Source: Acetobacteraceae bacterium (lineage in GTDB: Bacteria > Pseudomonadota > Alphaproteobacteria > Acetobacterales > Acetobacteraceae). From it: a stretch of DNA of 16,020 bases. Location: contig PLSZ01000611.1 in NCBI GenBank assembly GCA_003164305.1, forward strand, positions 2,025-18,044. The letters are read 5' to 3'. Made by a program: the position numbers and the translations under genes. The notes under the pieces were generated by a model. That model worked only from the letters and a program-made list of their open reading frames with translations. It made no database searches and was not told the DNA's origin. Below, piece by piece: positions 1-5,512 of the stretch (position 1 is its first letter; each line of letters opens with the position of its first letter).

Positions 1-109
1 GCTGAACCAGCCGATCTTCGCGATCCGCGAGGACGGGGACACGGACGAGGATTTCGAAACCAGCAAGCGCATCGCCGCCGCCCTCACCAACCTCGTACGG
101 ACGGGTTGA
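1..109 (+). CDS. 3' end of a small protein, probable antitoxin partner of the PemK-like toxin
   Basis: A reading frame is open from base 2 and stops at TGA 107-109, giving about 35 residues ending IAAALTNLVRTG. The visible tail is acidic (several D/E residues) and then helical. No conserved motif can be named, and the start lies outside the window. The stop is overlapped by the TTG start of the PemK-like gene (TTGA), which is the usual arrangement for an antitoxin gene preceding its toxin. The antitoxin role is therefore inferred from position only. It could equally be an unrelated small gene at the end of an operon. Confidence 0.55.
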   Translation, partial: LNQPIFAIREDGDTDEDFETSKRIAAALTNLVRTG

Positions 110-552
110 CCATCAGCCCATTTCGGCGCGGCGACTTCGTCTGGTGTGCGTTTCCCCAGAGAGAAACCCCTTTCCAACCTGGGCCGCGGCACGTGGGGTA
201 TGTCGCACGTGTACTGGGCGCCCCGTCACCGATCGGCCTTGTCGCTCTCGTGGCGTACACCACAAGCCAACCGTGGTCCTCAGCGACGCGCCCTCCCGGC
301 GTGTTCCCGTTTAATCGGCAGGACGCCGCGACTTTCGGTCAGGCGCGCCCGTTCGTTCTGGACCTGCGGCGTCTCGCTCTCATGCCGGTCGAATCCGCGT
401 GGTTTCCATGGATGGATCGAGCCGGGAGCGGCATTCAGGGCCGTGCATCCGCCTACTGGCAACAGCGGTTCAACCAGACTGTCGAGGACTTCATAACCCG
501 CCGCCCTGAGATCATCGAACGCCTCGGCCCGCTCTGGCCGCCGTGTCAATAG
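106..552 (+). CDS. PemK/MazF-like type II toxin
   Basis: This 148-residue protein starts RRGDFVWCAFP, matching the (K/R)RGDIxWVxFP opening of PemK/MazF ribonucleases. It continues with RHVGYVARV and VALVAYTTSQPW, which sit where the family has its RPVLV strand and the TS of the active region. Later it has FVLDLRRLALMPV, like the FVLxDQIRxxD segment. MazF/PemK toxins cleave mRNA and are blocked by a small antitoxin bound over the active groove. The only start in frame is TTG at 106, overlapping the stop of the upstream gene, so translation is probably coupled. No strong Shine-Dalgarno is visible. At 148 residues it is longer than classical MazF (about 110), with an extra C-terminal helix region. 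The family call is fairly secure; catalytic activity is not demonstrated. It converges with the remnant XRE gene that ends at 512, overlapping it by about 40 bp. Confidence 0.75.
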   Translation: MTISPFRRGDFVWCAFPQRETPFQPGPRHVGYVARVLGAPSPIGLVALVAYTTSQPWSSATRPPGVFPFNRQDAATFGQARPFVLDLRRLALMPVESAWFPWMDRAGSGIQGRASAYWQQRFNQTVEDFITRRPEIIERLGPLWPPCQ

Positions 553-673
553 TCACCAAATGAATATGCTCCTTCAGCGCCGTCATCAGCGCCGACCGCG
601 GTCGCATGGCCTCCGCCTGGGCTGGCGTATCCTCGATCGCGCCCCACATGCTGTCAAAACGCTCGTCGCGCAT
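512..673 (-). pseudogene. Truncated XRE-family antitoxin (N-terminal fragment)
   Basis: An ATG at 673-671 overlaps the vapC stop by one base (TGATG), so this small frame is the third cistron of the vapBC strand. It encodes 53 residues. The first ~37 (RFDSMWGAIEDTPAQAEAM, then RSALMTALKEHI) strongly resemble the conserved N-terminus of HigA-like XRE antitoxins, which have a pattern like FDSVWDAIEDTPxEAENMxxRSxLM. After about base 562 the family resemblance stops. The tail reads through the 3' end of the convergent PemK-like gene before a stop at 512. The helix-turn-helix that should follow is missing. It is most likely a remnant left when the 3' part was deleted or replaced. No RelE/ParE-type toxin partner is present beside it. 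Recognition is from memory of the family pattern. Confidence 0.6.
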
Positions 674-1071
674 CAGGGCGTCACCAGATCGATCCCCGAA
701 AAGTAAGCCCGATACCGGCCCGCATCCCGACTCAGCAACGAGCACCCCAACACCGCCGCATGCGCGCCAATGAAGAAATCCGGCAACACACCGCGCCGCG
801 TCCCACCGCTCGCCCGATAGCGCTGAAACGCCTTCTCCGCCAGAAACAACGCCGCCCGAGGCATCGCCGCGATCGCGATCCCCATCTCGGCTACCGCGGC
901 GTCCAGCGCTTCGATCGTCGTGAACCGCACGGACAACTCGGCATACACGACGTCGTTGATCGCCAAACGTCCGCGCAAAGCGGCCGCGTCCAACTGCCCG
1001 ATCGACCAATCCGCCCAGTGTGGATCGCCGGTCAGAAGGTCCAGCAGGACATTCGTATCGACCAGCGTCAT
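673..1071 (-). CDS. vapC: VapC-family PIN-domain ribonuclease toxin
   Basis: This 132-residue protein has the full PIN-domain signature. It opens with VDTNVLLDLL (acidic D5), has NDVVYAELS in the middle (E45), and ends with PDFFIGAHA (D98) and SRDAGRY (D116). These four acidic residues coordinate Mg/Mn in the VapC nuclease, which cuts tRNA or rRNA when freed from VapB. Length is normal for the family and no key residue is missing. The start codon is 2 bp downstream of the vapB stop, so the pair is a tight bicistron. The stop codon overlaps the ATG of the truncated XRE fragment. Expression should be repressed by the VapBC complex at the palindrome upstream of vapB. Confidence 0.92.
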   Translation of the reverse strand: MTLVDTNVLLDLLTGDPHWADWSIGQLDAAALRGRLAINDVVYAELSVRFTTIEALDAAVAEMGIAIAAMPRAALFLAEKAFQRYRASGGTRRGVLPDFFIGAHAAVLGCSLLSRDAGRYRAYFSGIDLVTP

Positions 1072-1073
1072 GA

Positions 1074-1307
1074 TCAGTCCTCGCCGCGGGTCAGCGCCAT
1101 GATCTCGTCCGTGCTGAGGCCCGGACCGGCCCGCCCGCGTAACGCCGCAAACCGGCTGACCGGGCGGCGGCCGCCTGCTTTGACCAGGACGATCCGCCCG
1201 TCCGGCGCGAGTTCGAACGCGACGGCATCGCCGGGCACGATGCCCAGCCGGTCGCGGATCGGTTTCGGGATCGTGACCTGGCCTTTGGTCGTGACGTGAG
1301 TTTCCAT
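1074..1307 (-). CDS. vapB: VapB antitoxin, SpoVT/AbrB-type DNA-binding domain
   Basis: This 77-residue protein carries an AbrB swapped-hairpin domain at residues 4-45 (VTTKGQVTIPKPIRDRLGI, then PGDAVAFEL and GRIVLVKA). The C-terminal tail (about 46-77) is the likely VapC-binding segment. AbrB-type VapB dimers neutralise VapC and autorepress the operon. The ATG at 1307 is preceded by CGGAG with suitable spacing (ACGGAGTGGTCACATG on the coding strand), which fixes the start. An alternative frame through the same bases has no family resemblance. vapC follows after 2 bp. Confidence 0.92.
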   Translation of the reverse strand: METHVTTKGQVTIPKPIRDRLGIVPGDAVAFELAPDGRIVLVKAGGRRPVSRFAALRGRAGPGLSTDEIMALTRGED

Positions 1308-1318
1308 GTGACCACTCC

Positions 1319-1346
1319 GTAATACCTGACCATCGGTTGGTATTAC
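1319..1346. promoter_or_regulatory. Palindromic operator-like site upstream of vapBC
   Basis: GTAATACC (1319-1326) and GGTATTAC (1339-1346) form a perfect 8-bp inverted repeat with a 12-bp spacer, centred about 25 bp upstream of the vapB ATG. This is where VapB/VapBC autoregulation sites normally lie. A -10-like TATGTAAT on the coding strand overlaps the distal arm. Function is inferred from position and symmetry. Confidence 0.6.
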
Positions 1347-1423
1347 ATAGTGCCTCTCACATCGGAAGGCTAACCCAGATCGCTGTGCGAGGGACGGCGC
1401 GAAGCAACCGTTCGCCTTTTCCC

Positions 1424-1527
1424 GTCATCCTTGGGCTCGACCCGGGGATCTCCGCACGCGCCAAGGAAGTTTAAATTCGGACAAGGTGTCTGGGTAGGCA
1501 GATCCTCGGGTCGAGCCCGAGGATGAC
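1424..1527. repeat. Long imperfect inverted repeat (28-bp arms)
   Basis: Bases 1424-1451 and 1500-1527 are reverse complements at 26 of 28 positions, separated by 48 bp. The arms centre on GGGCTCGACCCG. Both contain the GTCATCCTcGGG / CCCGAGGATGAC word that also heads the adjacent tandem units. The structure could fold as a large hairpin. It resembles the dispersed intergenic repeat words common in GC-rich alphaproteobacteria, although no second copy lies inside this window. Confidence 0.75.
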
Positions 1528-1662
1528 GACGAGGCGAACGCCGAGGATGACGACGAGGCGAACGCCGAGGATGACGATGGGGCGAAGACCGAGGATGACG
1601 ATGGGGCGAAGCCCGAGGAAGACGACGAGGCGAAGGCCGAGGATGACGGTCGGGGGAAAGTC
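1519..1662. repeat. Six tandem 24-bp units
   Basis: Units begin at 1519, 1543, 1567, 1591, 1615 and 1639. Each opens GAGGATGACG (one variant GAGGAAGACG). Units 1 and 2 are identical, units 3 and 4 differ at one base, and the last is the most diverged. The period is a multiple of three, so one + frame reads EDDDEANA repeatedly and the opposite strand reads serine-rich. The + frame has no start codon after its upstream TAG, so coding is unlikely. The first unit overlaps the right arm of the inverted repeat, suggesting the array grew from that arm by slippage. Between 1347 and 1423 nothing else is recognised. Confidence 0.9.
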
Positions 1663-1699
1663 TTCGCCCTGGCCGGCCTTATCCCAATCCGTATGCCTC

Positions 1700-2878
1700 T
1701 CACCCTCCCGACGCGGGGGACGGACCCGACGGAGCGTCGCTGATCTTCACCGCGCGGCCGCCGCGCTCGACCCGGAACACCGCCAGCCCGCGGCGCACCT
1801 GCCCGTCCGGCAGCAACGCGAACCAGCCATCGACTCCCGCGAACCCGACCGGTTGCGTCAACGCCGACACGCTGACCCTCCCGGCCAGCACGCGGGCGAT
1901 GGAGGCGGCGTCGCTCGCCAGATCGGCGCGCGGCGGCGGCGGTTCCTTGTAGGCGGCGGTGTAGTCCCGGATCAGGTCGCGGCGGGCATCCGGATCGGGC
2001 ATGGCGAACCAGGCGCCAGCCATGGCGGCGGACCCGCTGGCCGGATCGACCCACAGCGCCGGGCCGAGGATCTGCACCTTCGTCCGGTCGATCTTCGCGT
2101 CGGCGAAGGCCTTGGCGAAGAACTTCAGATCGTTGCCGACAGAGCCCAGGAGAATGGCGCCGTAGGGCAACGGCTGGTCGTCGGACGCGGTGCCGGCGAG
2201 TTCCGTCACGGCGGCGGTGATCGCTTCCTCGCCGGGGGCGACCATGCGGAGGAAGGGCGGCGGCTGGCCCTCGGCGGAGGCGACGCGAGTGATCTCGTCG
2301 CCCATCGCCTTGCCGAAGTCGTTGTCCGGCAGCAGCGCGGCGATCGGGCCGAGGCGGGAGTCACGCGCCGCGCCAACCAGGCGGCGCACCTGCTGGCCGG
2401 GGGTAATGCCCAGGGTCCAGACGCCGGGCTGCGAGACGGTCTGGTCGTTGGTGAAGGCGAGCACCGGGACCCCGGCCTGCTGCGCGATCGGGGCGACGCG
2501 CGCGGTCTCGGTCGAGGTCACGGGTCCCAGGATCATTTTGGCGCCCTCGCCGACGGCTTCCTCGGCTCCCTGGGCCGCGCCGTCGGGCGTGCCGGCGGTG
2601 TCCTTGACGATCAGCGTGGGGGAGCCAGGGAACGCCAGATAGAGTTGCGCGGCGCGCAGCATGGGACGCCCGATCTCCGCCAGGCGGCCACTGAGCGGCA
2701 ACAGGATGGCGACCTGGCCTGGGCTGCTGGCCCCGGTCGGCGCGGGAATGGAGGAGAGTGTTTGCCCGGGGCCTCGCCCAGGGGCTTGGTTCATCACGCC
2801 GGGTGCGCCAGTGTTGGATGATCCGCAGGCCGCCAGACCGAGCGTGCCGCAGAGGAGTACGAATGCCCGACGACGCAT
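1700..2878 (-). CDS. Penicillin-binding protein activator (LpoA-like) periplasmic lipoprotein
   Basis: This 392-residue protein begins MRRRAFVLLCGTLGLAAC. That is a basic n-region, a hydrophobic stretch and a lipobox LAAC with the lipidated cysteine at 18, so it should be an outer-membrane-directed lipoprotein. After a Gly/Pro-rich linker (19-50) comes a periplasmic-binding-protein fold of the Leu/Ile/Val (type 1) class: VAILLPLSGRLAEIGRPMLRA, LGPVTSTETARVAPIAQQAGVPVLAFTND and ALLPDNDFGKAM. Such proteins beside rsmI are annotated as LpoA/YraM-type activators of cell-wall synthases; a solute-binding role is the alternative. The start was placed at 2878 because the signal peptide and a GGGAG element sit there. 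The frame stays open up to 3004, but that extension lacks any signal-like features. It is divergent from rsmI with overlapping 5' ends. Confidence 0.85.
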   Translation of the reverse strand: MRRRAFVLLCGTLGLAACGSSNTGAPGVMNQAPGRGPGQTLSSIPAPTGASSPGQVAILLPLSGRLAEIGRPMLRAAQLYLAFPGSPTLIVKDTAGTPDGAAQGAEEAVGEGAKMILGPVTSTETARVAPIAQQAGVPVLAFTNDQTVSQPGVWTLGITPGQQVRRLVGAARDSRLGPIAALLPDNDFGKAMGDEITRVASAEGQPPPFLRMVAPGEEAITAAVTELAGTASDDQPLPYGAILLGSVGNDLKFFAKAFADAKIDRTKVQILGPALWVDPASGSAAMAGAWFAMPDPDARRDLIRDYTAAYKEPPPPRADLASDAASIARVLAGRVSVSALTQPVGFAGVDGWFALLPDGQVRRGLAVFRVERGGRAVKISDAPSGPSPASGG

Positions 2879-3807
2879 ACGAGACGTCTCCCAGTAATGA
2901 TTTGCCCCCCGAGGCTTTGCACCCGGAGGGGGCGGTTTCGGCGGCGCCCCACGAACCGCCGGCCCAGACCTTGCCAAATGGTCTTGTGCTTGTTTCCACG
3001 CCAATCGGCAACCTGGGTGACGTCTCGGCGCGCGCGCGGGACGTTTTGCGGCATTGCGACCTGATTTTATGCGAGGACACGCGTCATTCCGCCCGGCTGC
3101 TGACCGCGTTGGGCGTCTCGGCGCGGACCGAGCCGCTGCATGAGCACAACGAGGACGCCCGGATCGGCCCCGTGCTGGGGATGCTGCGGGCGGGGAAGCG
3201 GATCGCTCTGGTGTCCGACGCGGGGACGCCGTTGGTGTCGGACCCGGGGTATCGGCTGGTGCGCGCGGCGATCGCCGAGGGTCTGCCGGTCACCGCCATT
3301 CCCGGGGCGAACGCGGCGGTGACGGCGCTGGTGCTGTCGGGGTTGCCTCCATTGCCGTTTTTGTTCCTGGGATTTCCTCCGCCGCGGCGGGCGGGACGGC
3401 TGGCGGCGTTTGGCGTGCTGCGGGCGGCGGAGCGGGCGGGGCTGCGGGCGACCCTGATCTGGCATGAGGCACCGCATCGGCTGGCGGAGACTCTGGCGGA
3501 CATGGCGGAGGCGTTTGGCGGTCGGGCGGCGGCGGTGGCGCGGGAGTTGACGAAGCATTACGAGGAAGTGCGGCGGGGGCGGTTGGCGGACCTGGCCGGG
3601 TGGTATGCGGCGAACGCGGCGCGGGGGGAGATTACCGTGCTGGTGGGGCCGGCGGAGGAGGCGGACGCGGAAGACCTGGACGGGAGCTTGCGGGCGGCGC
3701 TGCGGGATCACAGCGTGAAGGACGCGGCGGCGCTGGTGACGGCGGCGACGGGGTTGCCTCGGAAGGTGGTTTATGCGCGGGCGTTGGTGTTGGGGCGGGA
3801 GGGGTGA
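2863..3807 (+). CDS. rsmI: 16S rRNA (cytidine(1402)-2'-O)-methyltransferase RsmI
   Basis: This 314-residue SAM-dependent methyltransferase modifies the ribose of C1402 in the 30S decoding centre. Family landmarks appear in order: STPIGNLGDVSARA (45-58), CEDTRHSARLL (70-80), LVSDAGTPLVSDPGYRLV (116-133), IPGANAAVTALVLSGLP (146-162) and FLGFPPPR (168-175). The C-terminal part contains an EVRRGRLADLAGWYA-like segment and the small HTH-like tail SVKDAAALVTAATGLPRKVVYA. The start at 2863 is supported by AGGAG five bases upstream; an in-frame upstream start at 2758 is poor. About 44 residues precede the fold, a little more than usual, so a start near 2971 (TTG) is possible. The first 16 bp overlap the lpoA-like 5' end. 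The usual downstream neighbour yraN is absent. Confidence 0.93.
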   Translation: MPDDAYETSPSNDLPPEALHPEGAVSAAPHEPPAQTLPNGLVLVSTPIGNLGDVSARARDVLRHCDLILCEDTRHSARLLTALGVSARTEPLHEHNEDARIGPVLGMLRAGKRIALVSDAGTPLVSDPGYRLVRAAIAEGLPVTAIPGANAAVTALVLSGLPPLPFLFLGFPPPRRAGRLAAFGVLRAAERAGLRATLIWHEAPHRLAETLADMAEAFGGRAAAVARELTKHYEEVRRGRLADLAGWYAANAARGEITVLVGPAEEADAEDLDGSLRAALRDHSVKDAAALVTAATGLPRKVVYARALVLGREG

Positions 3808-3937
3808 GGCTGGGGGGAATTGGTCGGTCGATCACCGGTTGCTCACATATCGGTGACGGAACGTTTAATCGGGCTGTGGGACACGATTGGGCGGGTCCGT
3901 GACGGCGACCAGCAAAGCAAGGATTTACCTGGGAGGC

Positions 3938-4070
3938 GCGGAGACGCGGAGGACGCTGAGCTTTGCCGTTGGGCCAGCTTATATGTTCGAACGTTGGAGC
4001 ATGCTGGTGATTTGAATTGATGATGCATGGCCCGAACCGATCCGGATCTCCGCGTCCTCCGGGGCTCTGC
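3938..4070. repeat. Imperfect inverted repeat (23-bp arms)
   Basis: Bases 3938-3960 (GCGGAGACGCGGAGGACGC, then TGAG) and 4048-4070 are reverse complements at 19 of 23 positions, separated by 87 bp. The arms are built from CGGAG/GACGC words. It may be a relic of a small palindromic element or an outer boundary of inserted DNA. No target-site duplication was found. Confidence 0.5.
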
Positions 4071-4158
4071 GTCTCATGCTTATAAATTTTTGTTTGCTTT
4101 CGGAGGCCCACAGCGGGGCCTGGCCAACGTCCAGCCGGGATGTTTCACAAAGGGTAGG

Positions 4159-4174
4159 TTTTGGGACGCCAAAA
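4159..4174. promoter_or_regulatory. Short palindrome upstream of the resolvase
   Basis: TTTTGG-GACG-CCAAAA is a perfect 6-bp inverted repeat with a 4-bp centre, about 57 bp before the resolvase ATG. It could be a resolvase-binding half-site pair or an operator. This is inferred only from position and symmetry. Confidence 0.3.
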
Positions 4175-4230
4175 AATAGCCCCGAAAACAAAGACTTGCG
4201 AATCCCGAAAGTTAATCCCATCCTGACCGC

Positions 4231-4785
4231 ATGAACTACGGCTATGCCCGCGTCAGCACCGAAGACCAGAATCCGGCCATGCAGCTCGCCGCGCTAAAGA
4301 AAGCCGGGTGCAAGACCGTGTTCAAGGACGAGGTGACCGGCGCACATGTGAAACGCCCTGCCCTCACCCGTTGCTTGAAGACCTTGCAGACCGGCGACAC
4401 GCTGATTGTGTGGAAGCTCGACCGGCTAGGCCGCAGCTTGCGCGACCTCATCCACATGCTGGACGGCTTCAAGCAGCAAGGCGTGAAGTTCCGGTCACTC
4501 ACCGAGGCAATCGACACAGAGACCCCGACAGGCCGCGCCATGTGGCAGATGATCGGCGTGCTGGCCGAACTCGAACGGTCGTTGATCGTGGAACGCACCC
4601 GTGCCGGAGTGAAGGCGGCGCAAAAGCGGGGCGTGAAATTCGGGCGCAAGACGAAGTTGACCCCCGACCGCCTGACCCATGCACGGAGGATGATTGACCA
4701 CGGCACCACGCCGACCGAGGCCGCGAAGATCATCGGCATAGGTCGAACAACCCTTTACCGCGCTTTGCAGCGCGAGGCGGGTTGA
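4231..4785 (+). CDS. Serine recombinase (resolvase/invertase family)
   Basis: This 184-residue protein is full length for a small Tn3-resolvase/Hin-type recombinase. The catalytic N-terminal domain opens MNYGYARVSTEDQ with nucleophile S9 and supporting R7. The DRLGR motif (D64, R65, R68) completes the active site. The E-helix (TPTGRAMWQMIGVLAELERSLI region, 98-119) follows. A C-terminal helix-turn-helix at about 145-180 (TEAAKIIGIGRTTLYRAL) would bind the crossover site. No inactivating change is visible. It stands alone without a transposase and ends 4 bp before the HEPN-like gene, on the same strand, so it may be cotranscribed with it. It may serve as the mobility or resolution gene of the island, or as a DNA invertase. 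No invertible segment with matched crossover sites was recognised. No clear Shine-Dalgarno was seen. Confidence 0.93.
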   Translation: MNYGYARVSTEDQNPAMQLAALKKAGCKTVFKDEVTGAHVKRPALTRCLKTLQTGDTLIVWKLDRLGRSLRDLIHMLDGFKQQGVKFRSLTEAIDTETPTGRAMWQMIGVLAELERSLIVERTRAGVKAAQKRGVKFGRKTKLTPDRLTHARRMIDHGTTPTEAAKIIGIGRTTLYRALQREAG

Positions 4786-4789
4786 AATA

Positions 4790-5512
4790 ATGGCTGAAAC
4801 AGAGACTCCATGGTGGCCGGAGTATCGTCCAGAGGAAGGCCCTCCCGACGCGACTAATGAGCTACTGCAAGCTCTTGGAGAGCTAAACGCGATAACCCGC
4901 CAAGTTAGAATTGCAACAGACACATATTACATGTTCAAGGAATTAGCTCGGAAGCGTTCTGTTGTTGATGTGATAAGTGGTTCGCCGATTGAATACGGAG
5001 TCCGAATTGTGGTTGGCGCGATCATACGCGATCTTGTAATTGCCCTTGCCTCGGTGTTTGACTCTGAAACGAAAGCAACAAATCTAAAACGAGTGCTCAA
5101 CAGTTTACTTCATCCAAGGCATACCGATATTTTTCGGCGCTGGCATGCCAGCTGGCCAGTGCCATACAGCACGGACAACGGGATCGCACGTCTCAAGTAT
5201 TTGCAAAAGCGCATTAATACCGGCACGCCAGCTAAAGCAATCGCGCGGATTATCGACCTGAGGAAACAGGCCATAGCGCATGTTGACTTGGCACCGGAAT
5301 TCAAGAGAGGACGACCTCAAGTCTGGGAGATTGAATATACTCTTGTAGCTGTGGCTTCGGCAGTGCTTACAGCAAATCTATTTGCCACAGGCCGAAACAT
5401 AGATGCGCATCAGCTCCGAGCCCATTCGCGGAAACGGATCGAGGAGTTTTCTCATGCACTGCTCGCTGGTAATTCGGACGCAGTGGCGAGTTCGAGGTTA
5501 AAACATGACTGA
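4790..5512 (+). CDS. HEPN/AbiU2-like protein, probable RNase-type effector
   Basis: This 240-residue all-helical-looking protein has a HEPN catalytic signature in DLRKQAIAHVD. R158 and H164 are spaced as R-x5-H, within the R-x4-6-H RNase motif. Upstream, IIRDLVIALASVFDSETKATNLKRVLNSL (positions about 79-106; given here as family pattern) matches the AbiU2-type HEPN layout of a helix, an FD turn and an L-rich helix. AbiU2 belongs to a lactococcal abortive-infection system. Base composition is clearly poorer in GC than rsmI or the glycosyltransferases, a sign of recent acquisition. The gene starts 4 bp after the resolvase stop. Its last 8 bp overlap the start of the membrane-protein gene, implying coupled expression. 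No signal peptide or membrane segment is seen, so it should be cytoplasmic. The HEPN call is from motif reading by eye; the ribonuclease role is inferred. Confidence 0.6.
   Translation: MAETETPWWPEYRPEEGPPDATNELLQALGELNAITRQVRIATDTYYMFKELARKRSVVDVISGSPIEYGVRIVVGAIIRDLVIALASVFDSETKATNLKRVLNSLLHPRHTDIFRRWHASWPVPYSTDNGIARLKYLQKRINTGTPAKAIARIIDLRKQAIAHVDLAPEFKRGRPQVWEIEYTLVAVASAVLTANLFATGRNIDAHQLRAHSRKRIEEFSHALLAGNSDAVASSRLKHD

Larger units (their letters stand above)
3808..4230. other. Non-coding stretch between rsmI and the resolvase
   Basis: No credible gene was seen on either strand in these 423 bases. The stretch shifts from GC-rich at the rsmI end to AT-rich near 4080-4220, which suggests a boundary between core and acquired DNA. 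It contains the inverted repeat at 3938-4070 and a short perfect palindrome, TTTTGG-GACG-CCAAAA (4159-4174). Two CCCGAAA copies (4181-4187 and 4204-4210, with the first continuing AA) lie just ahead of the resolvase. These short symmetric words upstream of a resolvase are where a res recombination site would be expected, but no full three-subsite res can be drawn by eye. Confidence 0.5.

Noticed and set aside
1519..1662. Possible CRISPR array
   Set aside because: Units are contiguous with no unique spacers, so it is a plain tandem repeat.
1425..2054. Serine-rich frame on the - strand through the tandem repeats, and the acidic EDDDEANA frame on the + strand
   Set aside because: The + frame has no start codon after its upstream stop. 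The - frame is mostly antisense-style translation of the lpoA-like gene plus the repeats. The periodicity comes from a 24-bp unit being divisible by three.
1523..2821. 432-codon open frame opposite the lpoA-like gene
   Set aside because: It has no family motifs and an Arg/Gly/Ala-biased composition typical of GC-rich antisense frames. The opposite strand has a lipobox and a recognisable fold.
2758..2862. N-terminal extension of RsmI
   Set aside because: The extra residues have no resemblance to the family and lie inside the lpoA-like gene; AGGAG supports 2863.
3984..3999. LexA-type box around GTTCGAACGTTG
   Set aside because: The alphaproteobacterial GTTC-N7-GTTC spacing is not met; it is only a short GTTCGAAC palindrome.
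4231..4785. Resolvase as part of a complete Tn3-type transposon
   Set aside because: No transposase gene and no 38-bp-type terminal inverted repeats were seen in the window.
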